A stretch of 64,000 bases of DNA from JASHPR01 sp963833885 (GTDB lineage Bacteria > Actinomycetota > Actinomycetes > Streptosporangiales > Streptosporangiaceae). Location of the stretch: positions 1-64,000 of the forward strand of contig CAWHZU010000031.1 in the NCBI GenBank assembly GCA_963833885.1, read 5' to 3'. The notes under the pieces are model-generated. The model saw only the letters and a list, made by a program, of their open reading frames with translations. It had not been told where the DNA came from and made no database searches. Positions 14,388 to 23,244 of this stretch are shown here, piece by piece. The position numbers were made by a program, and so were the translations under genes. Positions within the stretch are counted from its first letter, which is position 1; every line of letters starts with the position of its first letter.

Positions 14388-16895
14388 ATGGTCATCGATC
14401 AGGTTCGCAACGTTTTCGAGGAGCCGAACAGCTTCGTCGGCCGCGAGCGTGAGCTCGACGAGCTGCGCCGGTTCGTGGCGTCGGCGCGCGCCGTGACGCT
14501 CTGCGGGCCGGGCGGCATCGGGAAGACACGGCTGGCTCTGCGGGTCCTCGCGGAACTCGCCGACGACTTCCCCGACGGAGTGTGGTTCATCGAGCTCGGC
14601 GAGCTGCGCCAGCCCGATCTGGTCGTGTCGAGGGTCGCTTCGGTCATCGGCGTGGATGAGGAGCCCGGCCGCCCGCTGCTGGACACGCTCGCCGACGCGC
14701 TCAGGCCTCGCCGGCTGCTGCTGGCGCTCGACACCTGCGAGCACCTGATCGATTCGTGCGCCCGCCTGTGCCACCGGCTGCTGGCGAGCTCCCAGGGGCT
14801 GCACGTGCTCGCGACCAGCCGCGAGCCGCTGCGGATGGCAGCCGAGGCCGTGTGGCAGGTGCCCCCGTTGTCACTGCCGCAGCCCGGCGCACCCGAGGCA
14901 CCCGAGGAGCTGAGCCGCTATGCGGCGGTACGGCTGTTCGGCGACCGGGCCGAGGCGTCCCTCCCCGGCTTTGCCCTTGGGGTCGGGAACGTGTCCGCGG
15001 TGAGCGCGCTGTGCCGGTCGCTGGATGGTGTCCCGCTGGCGATCGAGCTCGCAGCCGCCTGGGTGCGCGTGCTGTCGGTGGAGCAGATCGTGACCCGGCT
15101 GGACGACCGGTTCCGCCTGCTCACCAGCGGTGACCGGACTGCGCCCGCGCGCCAGCGGACGCTGCGTGCGGCGATCGACTGGAGCCATGACCTGCTGGCC
15201 GAGCGGGAGCAGGTCATGCTGCGCCGGCTGTCGGTCTTCGCCGGCTGGTCACTCGAGATGGCGGAGCAGGTCTGCTCGAGGGATGACCTCCCCGCCGCCG
15301 ACGTCCTCGACCTGCTCGCCGCGCTGGCTGACAAGTCGCTCGTCGTGGTCGACAGCGGAGTCAACGGGCAGACCAGGTACCGGATGCTGGACAGTATCCG
15401 GGAGTACGCGGCCGCGCGGCTGGATGCGGCCGGGGAAGCGGCCATGCTGCAGCAGCGGCTGCGCGACTACGCGATGCTCGAGACCGAGCACCTGATGCAG
15501 ATGGGAATGGGGCTGATCCAGGCTCCCTGGCCGGTGACCGTGCAGACGTTCCGCCGGTTCGACTCCGACCTCGGCAACCTGCGGCAGGTCCTCGGCCGCT
15601 GTCTGGCCGACCGCGATGTCGAGGCCGGGCTCCGGCTCTGCACGGTCATGGGCCCGGTATGGATCGTGCGGGGCTCGTCTGCCGAGGGCGCCGAATGGTA
15701 CGACTCGTTCTTCGGCCTGGACCGCCCGGCGGCACCCGTGCCAGCGGCGGTGCTCGGCCCGGCGATTGTCGGGCGCGCGCAGCTCGCCCTGGCCAGTGAT
15801 CCTGTGCAGGCTCAGGTACGCGCCGCCGAGGGGCTCGGGCTGTGCCGGGAGGCTGGCGCGGACTTCTGGACCGCGACCGCCCTCAACCTGCTCACCGAGG
15901 TCGCCCTGCACGCCGGCCGGGGCGGCGAGGCAGCGGACCGCGCGGACGAGACGCTCGCGGTCGCGCGGCAGGCTGGCGACCGCTGGAACGAGGGATACGC
16001 GCTCGGGACCATGGCTGCCGCGGCCGGGCAGCGCGGCGACCTGGCCGCGGCACAGCGGCTCGGCGAGGCGGCACTCGCGGTCATGCGCGGCATCGACCAG
16101 CAGTGGGGGGTCGCCAGGACGCTGCTCGGCCTGGGTGACCTGGCCCGCCTGACCGGTGATCCACACGCCGCGCGGCGGCGCTACGAGGAGGCGCTGGCCA
16201 TCCTGCGCGAGGTCAACGCCAGGCCGGAGATCGCGCGATGCCTCGCGGGGCTCGGCAGGATCGCGATGGACCAGGGTGAGATCGCCGTCGGGCGGCAGCA
16301 CCTCACCCGCAGCATCGAGCTGAGCCGTTCGATCGGGAGCCGCATCGGCACGATCCGGGGAGTTGAGGCGTTCGCGGCGCTTGCTGTCGCCGAGGAAGAG
16401 CCGGAACGGGCCGTGCGGCTGGCCGCGGCCGCGGCGGCGCTCCGTGAGGCGGCTCATTTGCCGCCGCGTCCTGCCGCGTGGGCGGATCGTTACCGGGCCG
16501 CGGCCGGCGACCTCGGCGAGGACGAGGTCGGCCGGCTGTGGGAGCAGGGATCGGGCCTGGACGCCAGTTCCGCGGTCGAGCTCGCGCTCGAGGGCGGCCC
16601 GCAGCCTGCCATCGAAAGCGCAGGCGCCGCGCCGCCCGCCGGGCGGCTGGCTGCCCGGGGCGGGCTGACCCCGCGGGAGCTGGAGATCGCCGCCCTGATC
16701 GCAAAGGGCCACAGCAACAGGGCCATCGGCGAGGAACTGGTGATCAGCCCGGCAACCGCGGCCCGGCACGTCGCCAACATCATGCTGAAGCTGGGCTTCA
16801 GCTCGCGCGCCCAGATCGCCGCGTGGGCCGTTCGCGAGTCCGGCGGCGCAGCGGACGGCTCCCCGGCGGAGGGGCCTGACCCGCATGTTCGCTAG
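14388..16895 (+). CDS. NB-ARC ATPase/TPR regulator with LuxR-type output domain (copy 1)
   Basis: An 835-aa STAND-type regulator. The N-terminal NB-ARC domain has the P-loop GPGGIGKT (residues 40-47), the Walker B-like LLLALDTCEH, and ATSREPLR as sensor 1. A winged-helix region (LRAAIDWSHDLL, LSVFAGWS) follows, then TPR-like helical repeats around residues 350-700. A C-terminal LuxR helix-turn-helix begins LTPRELEIAALIAKGHSNRAI. Nucleotide-dependent oligomerisation on ligand binding to the TPR part is the expected switch. It is closely related to the gene at 52793. No ribosome site is visible at the ATG. It is convergent with the next gene, overlapping by 4 nt. Confidence 0.9.
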   Translation: MVIDQVRNVFEEPNSFVGRERELDELRRFVASARAVTLCGPGGIGKTRLALRVLAELADDFPDGVWFIELGELRQPDLVVSRVASVIGVDEEPGRPLLDTLADALRPRRLLLALDTCEHLIDSCARLCHRLLASSQGLHVLATSREPLRMAAEAVWQVPPLSLPQPGAPEAPEELSRYAAVRLFGDRAEASLPGFALGVGNVSAVSALCRSLDGVPLAIELAAAWVRVLSVEQIVTRLDDRFRLLTSGDRTAPARQRTLRAAIDWSHDLLAEREQVMLRRLSVFAGWSLEMAEQVCSRDDLPAADVLDLLAALADKSLVVVDSGVNGQTRYRMLDSIREYAAARLDAAGEAAMLQQRLRDYAMLETEHLMQMGMGLIQAPWPVTVQTFRRFDSDLGNLRQVLGRCLADRDVEAGLRLCTVMGPVWIVRGSSAEGAEWYDSFFGLDRPAAPVPAAVLGPAIVGRAQLALASDPVQAQVRAAEGLGLCREAGADFWTATALNLLTEVALHAGRGGEAADRADETLAVARQAGDRWNEGYALGTMAAAAGQRGDLAAAQRLGEAALAVMRGIDQQWGVARTLLGLGDLARLTGDPHAARRRYEEALAILREVNARPEIARCLAGLGRIAMDQGEIAVGRQHLTRSIELSRSIGSRIGTIRGVEAFAALAVAEEEPERAVRLAAAAAALREAAHLPPRPAAWADRYRAAAGDLGEDEVGRLWEQGSGLDASSAVELALEGGPQPAIESAGAAPPAGRLAARGGLTPRELEIAALIAKGHSNRAIGEELVISPATAARHVANIMLKLGFSSRAQIAAWAVRESGGAADGSPAEGPDPHVR

Positions 16896-18949
16896 GCGCC
16901 GGCGTCGAACAGCGCGCTGACCGACTCCCCCACGTGGATGCGGCGGATGGCTTCGGCGAGCGCGGGAGCGAGCGAGATCACCTGCAGCTTGGGATCGCTC
17001 TCGCTCTGTGCGATCGGCACGGTGTTGCAGCAGACCACCTCGAGCACCTCCGGCTGGGCCGCGATCCGCTTCAGCGCCCCGTCGCAGAACAGCCCGTGGG
17101 TGCAGGCAATGCGCACCGAGCGGGCGTCGTGCTCGCGCAGCCGGGCGAGCAGCTCCATGGTCGTGGTGCCGCGGGCGATCTCGTCGTCCAGCACGATCAC
17201 GTCCCGGCCGGCCACGTCACCGATGATCGAGCTGATGGTCACGCTGGCGTCGCTGTGCCGCTCCTTGGCGCCCGCGGCGACCGGCAGGTCCAGCATCCGC
17301 GCGAGCACGGAAGCCTGCTTGGCGTTGCCGAGGTCCGGCGAGACCACGACCGCGTTGGCGAGGTCCTGGCCGCGGAAGTGGCCCGCGATCTCGCGGAGCG
17401 CGTGCAGGTGGTCAACAGGAACCGAAAAGAACCCGTGCACCTGCGGTGCGTGCAGGGTCATCGTGAGGATCCGGCTCGCGCCGGCGGTGACCAGCAGGTC
17501 AGCGACCATCCGGCCGCCGATCGACACTCGTGGCATGGCCTTCTTGTCCGACCGGGCGTAGGCGTAATGCGGGATCACGGCCGTGACCCGCGCCGCTGAC
17601 GCTCCCCGGGCGGCGTCGAGCATCAGCAGCAGCTCGACCAGGTGCTCCTGTACCGGCGCGCAGAGCGGCTGGATCAGGAACACATCCCGCTCCCGGCAGT
17701 TGGACTGCAGCTGCACCTCAAGGCAGTCGTTGGCAAACCGGGTCAGCCGGACCTTGCGCAGCGGAACCCCGAGATGCGCGCATATCTCCTCTGCCAGCCC
17801 GAGGTGGGCGCTGCCGCTGAAGACCGCGATTTCCCGCACAGCGCCAAGGCTACGGGCCGGCCTCCCCAGCTCGACCGCCAGGATGCGGCCCGCCTCCCGG
17901 AGCCAGCGCGCTGGGCTGGACATGGCCGCGGCACTCCCGCCGGCCAGCCGGTCCAGGGCCACCGCCGCGACGCCCGGCGGCGGGTCGGCCGCAATCGCCC
18001 CGGCGGCGAGCCCCGCCCGGACGCCGGCCCATGCCGCCGCGGCCAGCACGGTTCCGGTGATCTTGCCATCTGCTGAGGTGGCGTCGTAGCGGCCCTCGCC
18101 GGTGAGCGCCACATCGGCGCGGCGCAGCTGCTCATCAAGGCCGGTGAGGCGGCAAAGCTCAGCCGCGCCGGGCATGATGCCGGCGCCCCAGGCGGCCGCG
18201 AAGCCGTAGCCGGTCCCGCCCGCGGCGCCGGCCCCGTGGGCGCCCGGCTCGCCGCCCAGCACGAGCGCGAGGCGGGCCAGGCCCGCCTCGAGGATCGCGA
18301 TCTGCGTCGCGTCGGCGCCCTTCTGCGGCCCGAATACGGCGGCCGCGCCGCCGGGGCCCAGCAGCGGCGCTCGCACGTCGGTCAGGCACGTCACCCCGCC
18401 GGGCGGTGGCGGGCGGAGCCCGGTCAGGTCGGCCGAGGCGAGATCGCGCAGCGCTCCCCCTCCGGGCGGCAGCTGCCGGCCCGCTCGGTCGAGGAAACGG
18501 GCACCCAGCGCGGTCAGCGCGCCGGTCCCGCCGTCGGTGGACGCCGATCCGCCGAGGGCGATCACGATCCGCCTGGCACCTGCCTCAACGGCGTCGGCGA
18601 TGAGCTCCCCGGTTCCGGTGGTCTGCGCGCCGAGCGGGTCCAGCGCCGCCATCAGCGGCAGCCCGCTGGCCAGGGCGAGCTCGATGCAGGCGGTCGCGTC
18701 CCGCAGCTCCAGCCAGCGACTGGCCACGGCGCGCCCGTCTGGCCCGGTGACCCGGACCTGATGCCAGCGGGCCGCGGCGTCGGTCGCGGCCAGAACCTGC
18801 AGCGTGCCCTCCCCGCCGTCGGCGAGCGGCAGGCACACCAGGTCGTCGCCCGGCCTCGCTTGGCGCCAGCCCTCGGCGAGCGCCGCCGCGGCCTCGCGGG
18901 CGCCGATGCTGCCCTTGAACGAGTCGGGCGCGACGACGGCCCGCATCAC
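16892..18949 (-). CDS. Glycerate kinase fused to ribose-phosphate pyrophosphokinase
   Basis: One uninterrupted 685-codon frame. Residues 1-362 are a full glycerate kinase of the GlxK/GarK type (APDSFKGS, LPLADGGEGTL, ALGGSASTDGGTG, ALTGEGRYD; typical end MSSPARWLREAGR). After a linker of about 10 residues, 372-685 are a PRPP synthetase domain: FSGSAHLGLAEEI, the flexible-loop K-x-R (AKERHSD, residues 561-567), SIIGDVAGRDVIVLDDE and the PRPP loop DDEIARGTTT (588-597), which has Arg-Gly-Thr-Thr where Thr-Gly-Gly-Thr is usual. Each half alone would be full length. No ribosome site precedes the only plausible internal start (GTG, 17839). Starts 2 nt after adenylate kinase, which could recycle the AMP that Prs produces. 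Confidence 0.88.
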   Translation of the reverse strand: MMRAVVAPDSFKGSIGAREAAAALAEGWRQARPGDDLVCLPLADGGEGTLQVLAATDAAARWHQVRVTGPDGRAVASRWLELRDATACIELALASGLPLMAALDPLGAQTTGTGELIADAVEAGARRIVIALGGSASTDGGTGALTALGARFLDRAGRQLPPGGGALRDLASADLTGLRPPPPGGVTCLTDVRAPLLGPGGAAAVFGPQKGADATQIAILEAGLARLALVLGGEPGAHGAGAAGGTGYGFAAAWGAGIMPGAAELCRLTGLDEQLRRADVALTGEGRYDATSADGKITGTVLAAAAWAGVRAGLAAGAIAADPPPGVAAVALDRLAGGSAAAMSSPARWLREAGRILAVELGRPARSLGAVREIAVFSGSAHLGLAEEICAHLGVPLRKVRLTRFANDCLEVQLQSNCRERDVFLIQPLCAPVQEHLVELLLMLDAARGASAARVTAVIPHYAYARSDKKAMPRVSIGGRMVADLLVTAGASRILTMTLHAPQVHGFFSVPVDHLHALREIAGHFRGQDLANAVVVSPDLGNAKQASVLARMLDLPVAAGAKERHSDASVTISSIIGDVAGRDVIVLDDEIARGTTTMELLARLREHDARSVRIACTHGLFCDGALKRIAAQPEVLEVVCCNTVPIAQSESDPKLQVISLAPALAEAIRRIHVGESVSALFDAGA

Positions 18950-18951
18950 CG

Positions 18952-19617
18952 TCAGCTGGCCGCCTGCTGTGGCGGGTGATACGCGGGCAGGCCGAGGCGG
19001 GCGCGGATGGTCTGCTGGACCTGCTCCTTGGGCGGCCGGGTATCGACCGTCACCACATATTCTTTCCTGCGGAAGATGTCCAGCACGGGGTCGGTCTTCT
19101 CGTGATACTCGCGCAGCCGGACGGCGAGGGCTTCCTCGGTGTCGTCCTCCCTGGTGACCAGCTCACCGGCGCAGGCGTCGCAGCGGCCGTCCTCCTTGGG
19201 GCTGTTGTCGATCAGGCTGTAGTCCATGCCGCAGCCCGCGCACAGCCGCCGGGCCATCACCCGCCGCCGGACCTCGCTGTCGGGCAGGTCGAGGTAGACC
19301 ACGCTGTCGATGTCGTAGCTCTCCAGGAAGAACTCCGCCTGGCGCACGCTGCGCGGAAATCCGTCGATGATGAAGCCGTAGTTCCAGTCGTGCTGGGCCA
19401 GCCGTTCCTGCACGATGCCCTCGACCAGGTCATCGGTTACCAGCTGGCCCGCCGCCATGGTGCGCCTGACCTGGGCGCCGAGTTTCGTGTGGTTCTGCAC
19501 GTTCCAGCGGAGGATGTCGCCCACGCCGATGTTCACCAGGTCCAGGTCGGCGGCGAGCATCGCGGCGTGCGTGCCCTTGCCGCTGCCCTGCACTCCCATG
19601 ATGACGTATTTCCGCAT
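18952..19617 (-). CDS. adk: Adenylate kinase (zinc-LID type)
   Basis: A 221-aa nucleoside-monophosphate kinase interconverting AMP + ATP and 2 ADP. The P-loop is GVQGSGKGT (residues 8-16), the AMP-site region DGFPRS is near residue 85, and the LID domain carries a four-cysteine zinc site (C126, C129, C146, C149). The ATG at 19617 is preferred because a short AGGG lies 8 nt upstream; ATG 19623 is possible. This is unlikely to be the sole Adk, because it is not in the usual ribosomal-protein operon. It is directly followed (2 nt) by the glycerate kinase-Prs gene, so the three activities are likely co-expressed. Confidence 0.88.
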   Translation of the reverse strand: MRKYVIMGVQGSGKGTHAAMLAADLDLVNIGVGDILRWNVQNHTKLGAQVRRTMAAGQLVTDDLVEGIVQERLAQHDWNYGFIIDGFPRSVRQAEFFLESYDIDSVVYLDLPDSEVRRRVMARRLCAGCGMDYSLIDNSPKEDGRCDACAGELVTREDDTEEALAVRLREYHEKTDPVLDIFRRKEYVVTVDTRPPKEQVQQTIRARLGLPAYHPPQQAAS

Positions 19618-19685
19618 GCACATACCCTCGCACAGGCTGCGCTTCCGCGGGCCTGCTGGCTTGGCCGGGGCCGGGCTGGCCGGGG

Positions 19686-20033
19686 CTAGCCGTGCTGCTC
19701 GCTGACCTCCGCCTCGCTGTGCAGCGCGAACCGCCGCTCGCACCACCGGCGCAGCTTGGGATCCAGCGATGTGCGGATCAGCGGCCAGTCCTCCATCAGC
19801 AGCCGGGCGTTGAGGAAGCGCGCAACCTCGTTGCGCCTGCCCTGGGTCAGCAGGATGCCGTACATGCTGCGGCGGATGGTGTCGTCGGTCACATCGAACT
19901 CGCGCATGCCCGGCCAGGACAGGTGCCTCGGCAGTACGACGACTCCTTTGGACGGGCCGCGCAGGTCGTCCAGCTGCTGCGGGAGGCGGCCGGCGAGCCC
20001 GACGCGTCCGGAGAGAAGTTCGGCAAGAGACAT
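19686..20033 (-). CDS. Conserved-looking small protein of unknown function
   Basis: A 115-aa soluble protein, rich in charged and aromatic residues, beginning MSLAELLSG. It has the block LPRHLSWPGMREFDVTDDTIRRSMYGILLTQGRR and a helical tail (NARLLMEDWPLIRTSLDPKLRRWCERRF). I know no function for it. The composition is that of a real folded protein, and it is first in a minus-strand run with adenylate kinase (68-nt gap) and the glycerate kinase-Prs fusion. The start is uncertain; no strong ribosome site is seen. Confidence 0.65.
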   Translation of the reverse strand: MSLAELLSGRVGLAGRLPQQLDDLRGPSKGVVVLPRHLSWPGMREFDVTDDTIRRSMYGILLTQGRRNEVARFLNARLLMEDWPLIRTSLDPKLRRWCERRFALHSEAEVSEQHG

Positions 20034-20170
20034 GCAGTGATTATCGCTGATCAGCAGCGTGACCCTGGCAGTGACTCGCGGGGTGGCCCGGCCGGCCGGG
20101 TGACGCAACTCTGGCAGTCAGGCCATATCCACCGCGCCGGCCAGCATCGGCGCGGCGCTAGGCTCTGTGC

Positions 20171-20641
20171 ATGTCCAGCGTTCGGGCCAGGCCGCGGTGG
20201 TTCTTCCTCATCACTCCGAGGTGGCTCGGCTGGCATGCGTTCGCGGTGGTCGCCACGATAGGGATGCTGTGGCTCGGCGACTGGCAGTTCCATCGTGCCG
20301 AATCGGGTAACCCGCTGAGCTGGGCCTATACCTTCGAATGGCCGATCTTCGCGGTATTCGGCGTGGTCTTCTGGATGAAGACCATCCGCGATGAATTCAA
20401 GCCGCACACCGATCCCGGCGATGCACCTGAGGTAGAGCTTCCAGCGGGAGCGGGCGCCAGCGCCGCCGTCGGCGCAAGCTGGGACGCCAGCGGCGGCTCG
20501 GGTGGCCGCGCCAGCGGGCCGGGTGCCCGGGTGGCCAGGGAAGAGAACGAGGACGACCCGGAGCTTGTGGCCTACAACGCCTACCTCGCCCGCCTGAACG
20601 ACCAGGTGAAGGGGCATGGCAGGTGGCACGGCCTGCGCTAG
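20171..20641 (+). CDS. Small membrane protein with two transmembrane segments
   Basis: A 156-aa protein. Two hydrophobic segments (GWHAFAVVATIGMLWLGDW at residues 20-38 and WPIFAVFGVVFWM at about 57-69) flank a short loop with QFHRAESGNPLSWAY. The C-terminal half is a polar, Gly/Ala-rich linker (GASWDASGGSGGRAS) ending in a short conserved-looking helix (DDPELVAYNAYLARLNDQVKG). Its tryptophan-rich start resembles small actinobacterial membrane proteins of unknown role. It precedes a DUF3817 membrane protein by 86 nt, so the two may form an envelope-related unit. Confidence 0.7.
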   Translation: MSSVRARPRWFFLITPRWLGWHAFAVVATIGMLWLGDWQFHRAESGNPLSWAYTFEWPIFAVFGVVFWMKTIRDEFKPHTDPGDAPEVELPAGAGASAAVGASWDASGGSGGRASGPGARVAREENEDDPELVAYNAYLARLNDQVKGHGRWHGLR

Positions 20642-20727
20642 CAGGCGTCCCCCGAGCTGGAGGCCATGCGGAGGGCCGGGGCAGCAGATGGTGCCCCGCA
20701 GGAGAGCAATCGTAAGGAGGCATGGCT

Positions 20728-21111
20728 GTGCGTCCAGAGGCGCTGGTCACCGCGGTGCGCCGCTACCGGGTGATGGCCTATGTGACCGGCGTGGTGCTGA
20801 TGGTCTTGTGCTTCGTCGGGATCCCGCTCCAGGTTTTCGCGCACAACCTCGCCGTGGTGAACTACGTGGGCACCACGCACGGGATCCTGTACTTGATCTA
20901 CCTCGGTGCCGCGTACCTGATGACGCGGCAGGTGGGCATGAAGGTGGCCAGCCCGCAGACGGTGCTCGTACTCCTGGCCGGGACGATCCCGGTGCTGACG
21001 TTCGTGGTGGAGCGCTGGGTGACGCGCCGTTACATCAATCCCGCGCTGGCCGCCGCTGGCGTGGCTCCGGGAAAGCCCCCCGTGCAGCAGGCCCCCGCGC
21101 AGTCGGCGTGA
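20728..21111 (+). CDS. DUF3817 integral membrane protein
   Basis: A 127-aa protein of the DUF3817 family with three or so membrane helices (YVTGVVLMVLCFVGIPLQVF, GILYLIYLGAAYLM, TVLVLLAGTIPVLTFVVE). The family signature is NYVGTTHGILYLIYL. The strong AAGGAGG at 20714-20720 lies only 1 nt before an ATG at 20722 but 7 nt before GTG 20728, so GTG is the start. The stop overlaps the next start (GTGA). Function unknown; it probably sits in the inner membrane. Confidence 0.85.
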   Translation: MRPEALVTAVRRYRVMAYVTGVVLMVLCFVGIPLQVFAHNLAVVNYVGTTHGILYLIYLGAAYLMTRQVGMKVASPQTVLVLLAGTIPVLTFVVERWVTRRYINPALAAAGVAPGKPPVQQAPAQSA

Positions 21112-21734
21112 GCCAGCAGTACTTCGCCGAGCACCCGGCCGCCCGCCCGCGCCCGGGATTGGTGCATGTCGTCACCCCGGACCTGTACCTGGAGCTGGAA
21201 ACCGATTCCGGCGTGTTCTCGCCGGCCAGGCTGGACGCCGGCACCAGGCTGCTGCTGGAAACGGCGCCGCAGCCGCCAGCGAAGGGGGAGGCCGACCTGC
21301 TCGACCTCGGGTGCGGCTACGGGCCGCTTGCGCTGGTGCTGGCCGCCCGCTCCCCCAGCGCCCGGGTCTGGGCGGTGGATGTCAATACCCGGGCACTGGA
21401 GCTGTGCGCGAGGAACGCCGCGCGCGCGGGCCTGCCGAACGTCCGCTGCGCAGCTCCCGGCGATCCCGCACTGCCCGCCACCTTCGACCTGATCTGGTCC
21501 AACCCGCCGATCAGGATCGGCAAGGCGGCCCTGCACAAGCTCCTGTCGGCCTGGCTGGGCCGCCTGGCACCGGGAGGCACCGCCTACCTGGTGGTCCAGC
21601 GCAACCTGGGATCGGACTCGCTGCAGCGCTGGCTGACGGAGTCGGGCTGGCCCGCCGAGCGCGTCGCCGCACGGGGCGGGTACCGCGTCCTGCGGGTCAG
21701 CGGCGCTGGCGCCGCCGACGGGGCGGGCCGGTGA
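21108..21734 (+). CDS. RsmC/RlmG-like class I SAM-dependent methyltransferase
   Basis: A 208-aa methyltransferase. The SAM motif I is DLGCGYGPLAL and motif IV is SNPPIRIGK, the N-P-P-x type used by N2-guanine rRNA methyltransferases such as RsmC and RlmG. It corresponds to the C-terminal catalytic half of those enzymes, as is usual in actinobacteria. It likely modifies rRNA. It begins at a GTG inside the stop of the DUF3817 gene and its own stop overlaps the SpoU-type methyltransferase, giving a three-gene coupled unit. Confidence 0.85.
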   Translation: MSQQYFAEHPAARPRPGLVHVVTPDLYLELETDSGVFSPARLDAGTRLLLETAPQPPAKGEADLLDLGCGYGPLALVLAARSPSARVWAVDVNTRALELCARNAARAGLPNVRCAAPGDPALPATFDLIWSNPPIRIGKAALHKLLSAWLGRLAPGGTAYLVVQRNLGSDSLQRWLTESGWPAERVAARGGYRVLRVSGAGAADGAGR

Positions 21735-22318
21735 CCGCGCCGGGACGGCGCCTGCAGGCCGCTGCGGCTGCGGGGTCCAGGCCGGCGGGACCGAGGCAGC
21801 TGGGGCCGACGGACGTCAAGCGGCTGAACCGGTCCTGGCGGCAGCGGGCCGAGGCCAGGGTCGGGGTGCTGCTGGACTCGGTCAGCCAGCCGTTCAACGT
21901 CGGGTCGATCATCAGGACCGCTGCCGTGTTCGGCGCGGAGCAGATCTGGCTGTGCGGCGACACCGCTGCGCCGGACCACGCCCAGGCGCGCAGGACCGCC
22001 CTGGGTACCGGCCGTCTGGTCACGTTCGAGCGCGAGCCGGACCCGGCCGCCGGTGCCGCCGCCGCTGCCGCGGCGGGGCTGCGCGTGATCGCAATCGAGC
22101 TGGCCGCCGACGCGGTGCCGCTGCACGAAGCACCGCTGGGCGGCGACGTGTGCCTGGCGCTGGGCAACGAGGACCATGGCTGCTCGGCCGCGCTGCTCGC
22201 CGCGGCCGATGTGGTCGCCTACATACCGCAGCTCGGGCGGGTCGGTTCGCTGAACGTGGCCGCCGCCGCGGCGATCGCGCTGGCCGAGGCCCGCCGCAGG
22301 GAGTGGCAGCGCGCCTGA
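21731..22318 (+). CDS. TrmH/SpoU-family RNA 2'-O-methyltransferase
   Basis: A 195-aa SPOUT-fold methyltransferase. Motif 1 is FNVGSIIRTAAVFGAE, motif 2 is LALGNEDHGCS and motif 3 is IPQLGRVGSLNVAAA, which together form the trefoil-knot SAM site. It likely methylates a tRNA or rRNA ribose. GTG start overlapping the upstream methyltransferase stop. The Ala-rich insertion near residue 110 is unremarkable for high-GC genomes. Confidence 0.88.
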   Translation: MTAPGRRLQAAAAAGSRPAGPRQLGPTDVKRLNRSWRQRAEARVGVLLDSVSQPFNVGSIIRTAAVFGAEQIWLCGDTAAPDHAQARRTALGTGRLVTFEREPDPAAGAAAAAAAGLRVIAIELAADAVPLHEAPLGGDVCLALGNEDHGCSAALLAAADVVAYIPQLGRVGSLNVAAAAAIALAEARRREWQRA

Positions 22319-22355
22319 CCGGCCCCAACGCGGGGCGCGGCGCATACTGAGTGCT

Positions 22356-23117
22356 GTGCGTGACTTCCTCGACCTGCCGCGCCCCCTGGCCTTCGCGCAC
22401 CGCGGCGGGGCCGCGCACTACCCGGAGAACTCCTGGCCGGCCTTTGAGCACGCCGCCGCGCTCGGCTACTCCTATCTGGAGACCGACGTGAACGCGACCG
22501 CCGATGGCGTCCTGGTGGCCTTCCACGACCGGACCCTGGACCGGGTCACCGACCGGGCCGGGCGGATCTGCCAGCTGCCTTACAGCGAGGTGAGCGCCGC
22601 CCGGATCGGGGGGACTGAGCCGATCCCGCTGCTCGAGGACCTGCTCGGCGCCTGGCCCGATGCGCGGTTCAACATCGACGTGAAGGACGAGCCGGCCGTG
22701 CGGCCGCTGGCCGACGTGCTCGGCCGGGCTGACGCGTGGGACCGGGTCTGCATCACCTCGTTCTCCGCGCACCGGCTGGGCGCCGTGCGGCGGGCGCTGC
22801 CCAGGCCGGTCTGCATGGCCACCTCCCCGCTCGGCGTCGCCGCGCTGCGGCTCGGCACGCCGCACCGGGCCACGGCCGCGCGGCTGCGCCGGTCCGCGGT
22901 GCGATGCACTCAGATTCCGGTCCGGGTCGCCACCGAGTCGTACGTCCGCCGGGCGCACGCGGCGGGCCTGCAGGTCCACGTGTGGACCGTCAACGACCGT
23001 GAGGTCATGGCCAGGCTGCTTGACCTGGGGGTTGACGGCATCATGACCGACGAGACGGAGGCCCTCAGGGACGTGCTGGTCGCCCGCGGGCAGTGGCACC
23101 CGAGGCCCGCCAGATAG
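22356..23117 (+). CDS. Glycerophosphodiester phosphodiesterase
   Basis: A 253-aa cytosolic GDPD hydrolysing glycerophosphodiesters to sn-glycerol 3-phosphate and an alcohol. The TIM-barrel motifs are present: HRGGAAHYPENS near residue 17, the metal-binding pair in ETDVNATADG, the catalytic HDRT, and the late WTVNDRE block. No signal peptide, so it acts on internal phospholipid turnover products. GTG start. It sits just upstream of rbpA, an arrangement common in actinomycetes. Confidence 0.92.
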   Translation: MRDFLDLPRPLAFAHRGGAAHYPENSWPAFEHAAALGYSYLETDVNATADGVLVAFHDRTLDRVTDRAGRICQLPYSEVSAARIGGTEPIPLLEDLLGAWPDARFNIDVKDEPAVRPLADVLGRADAWDRVCITSFSAHRLGAVRRALPRPVCMATSPLGVAALRLGTPHRATAARLRRSAVRCTQIPVRVATESYVRRAHAAGLQVHVWTVNDREVMARLLDLGVDGIMTDETEALRDVLVARGQWHPRPAR

Positions 23118-23179
23118 CCGGCGGGCAACCGATTTCTGCAATCCTGCTCAGACTGTGCGGTTGGAATCCCCGGCTGGCG

Positions 23180-23205
23180 GGAATCTTGTCCGGGAACTCA
23201 CCGTT
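23180..23205 (+). promoter_or_regulatory. SigR-type promoter of rbpA (GGAAT-N18-GTT)
   Basis: GGAAT at 23180-23184 and GTT at 23203-23205 are separated by exactly 18 nt, the consensus of the thiol-oxidative-stress sigma factor SigR/SigH. It lies 40 nt before the rbpA start. SigR control of rbpA is known in Streptomyces. Confidence 0.8.
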
Positions 23206-23244
23206 GTCATCAGGGACGGCTGAGCGCCTGGGAGGCAGCAAACC

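Noticed and set aside
17837..17839. Internal GTG as a separate start for the PRPP synthetase
   Set aside because: There is no ribosome site upstream and the upstream glycerate kinase frame runs straight through, so two separate proteins are unlikely; kept only as a caveat.
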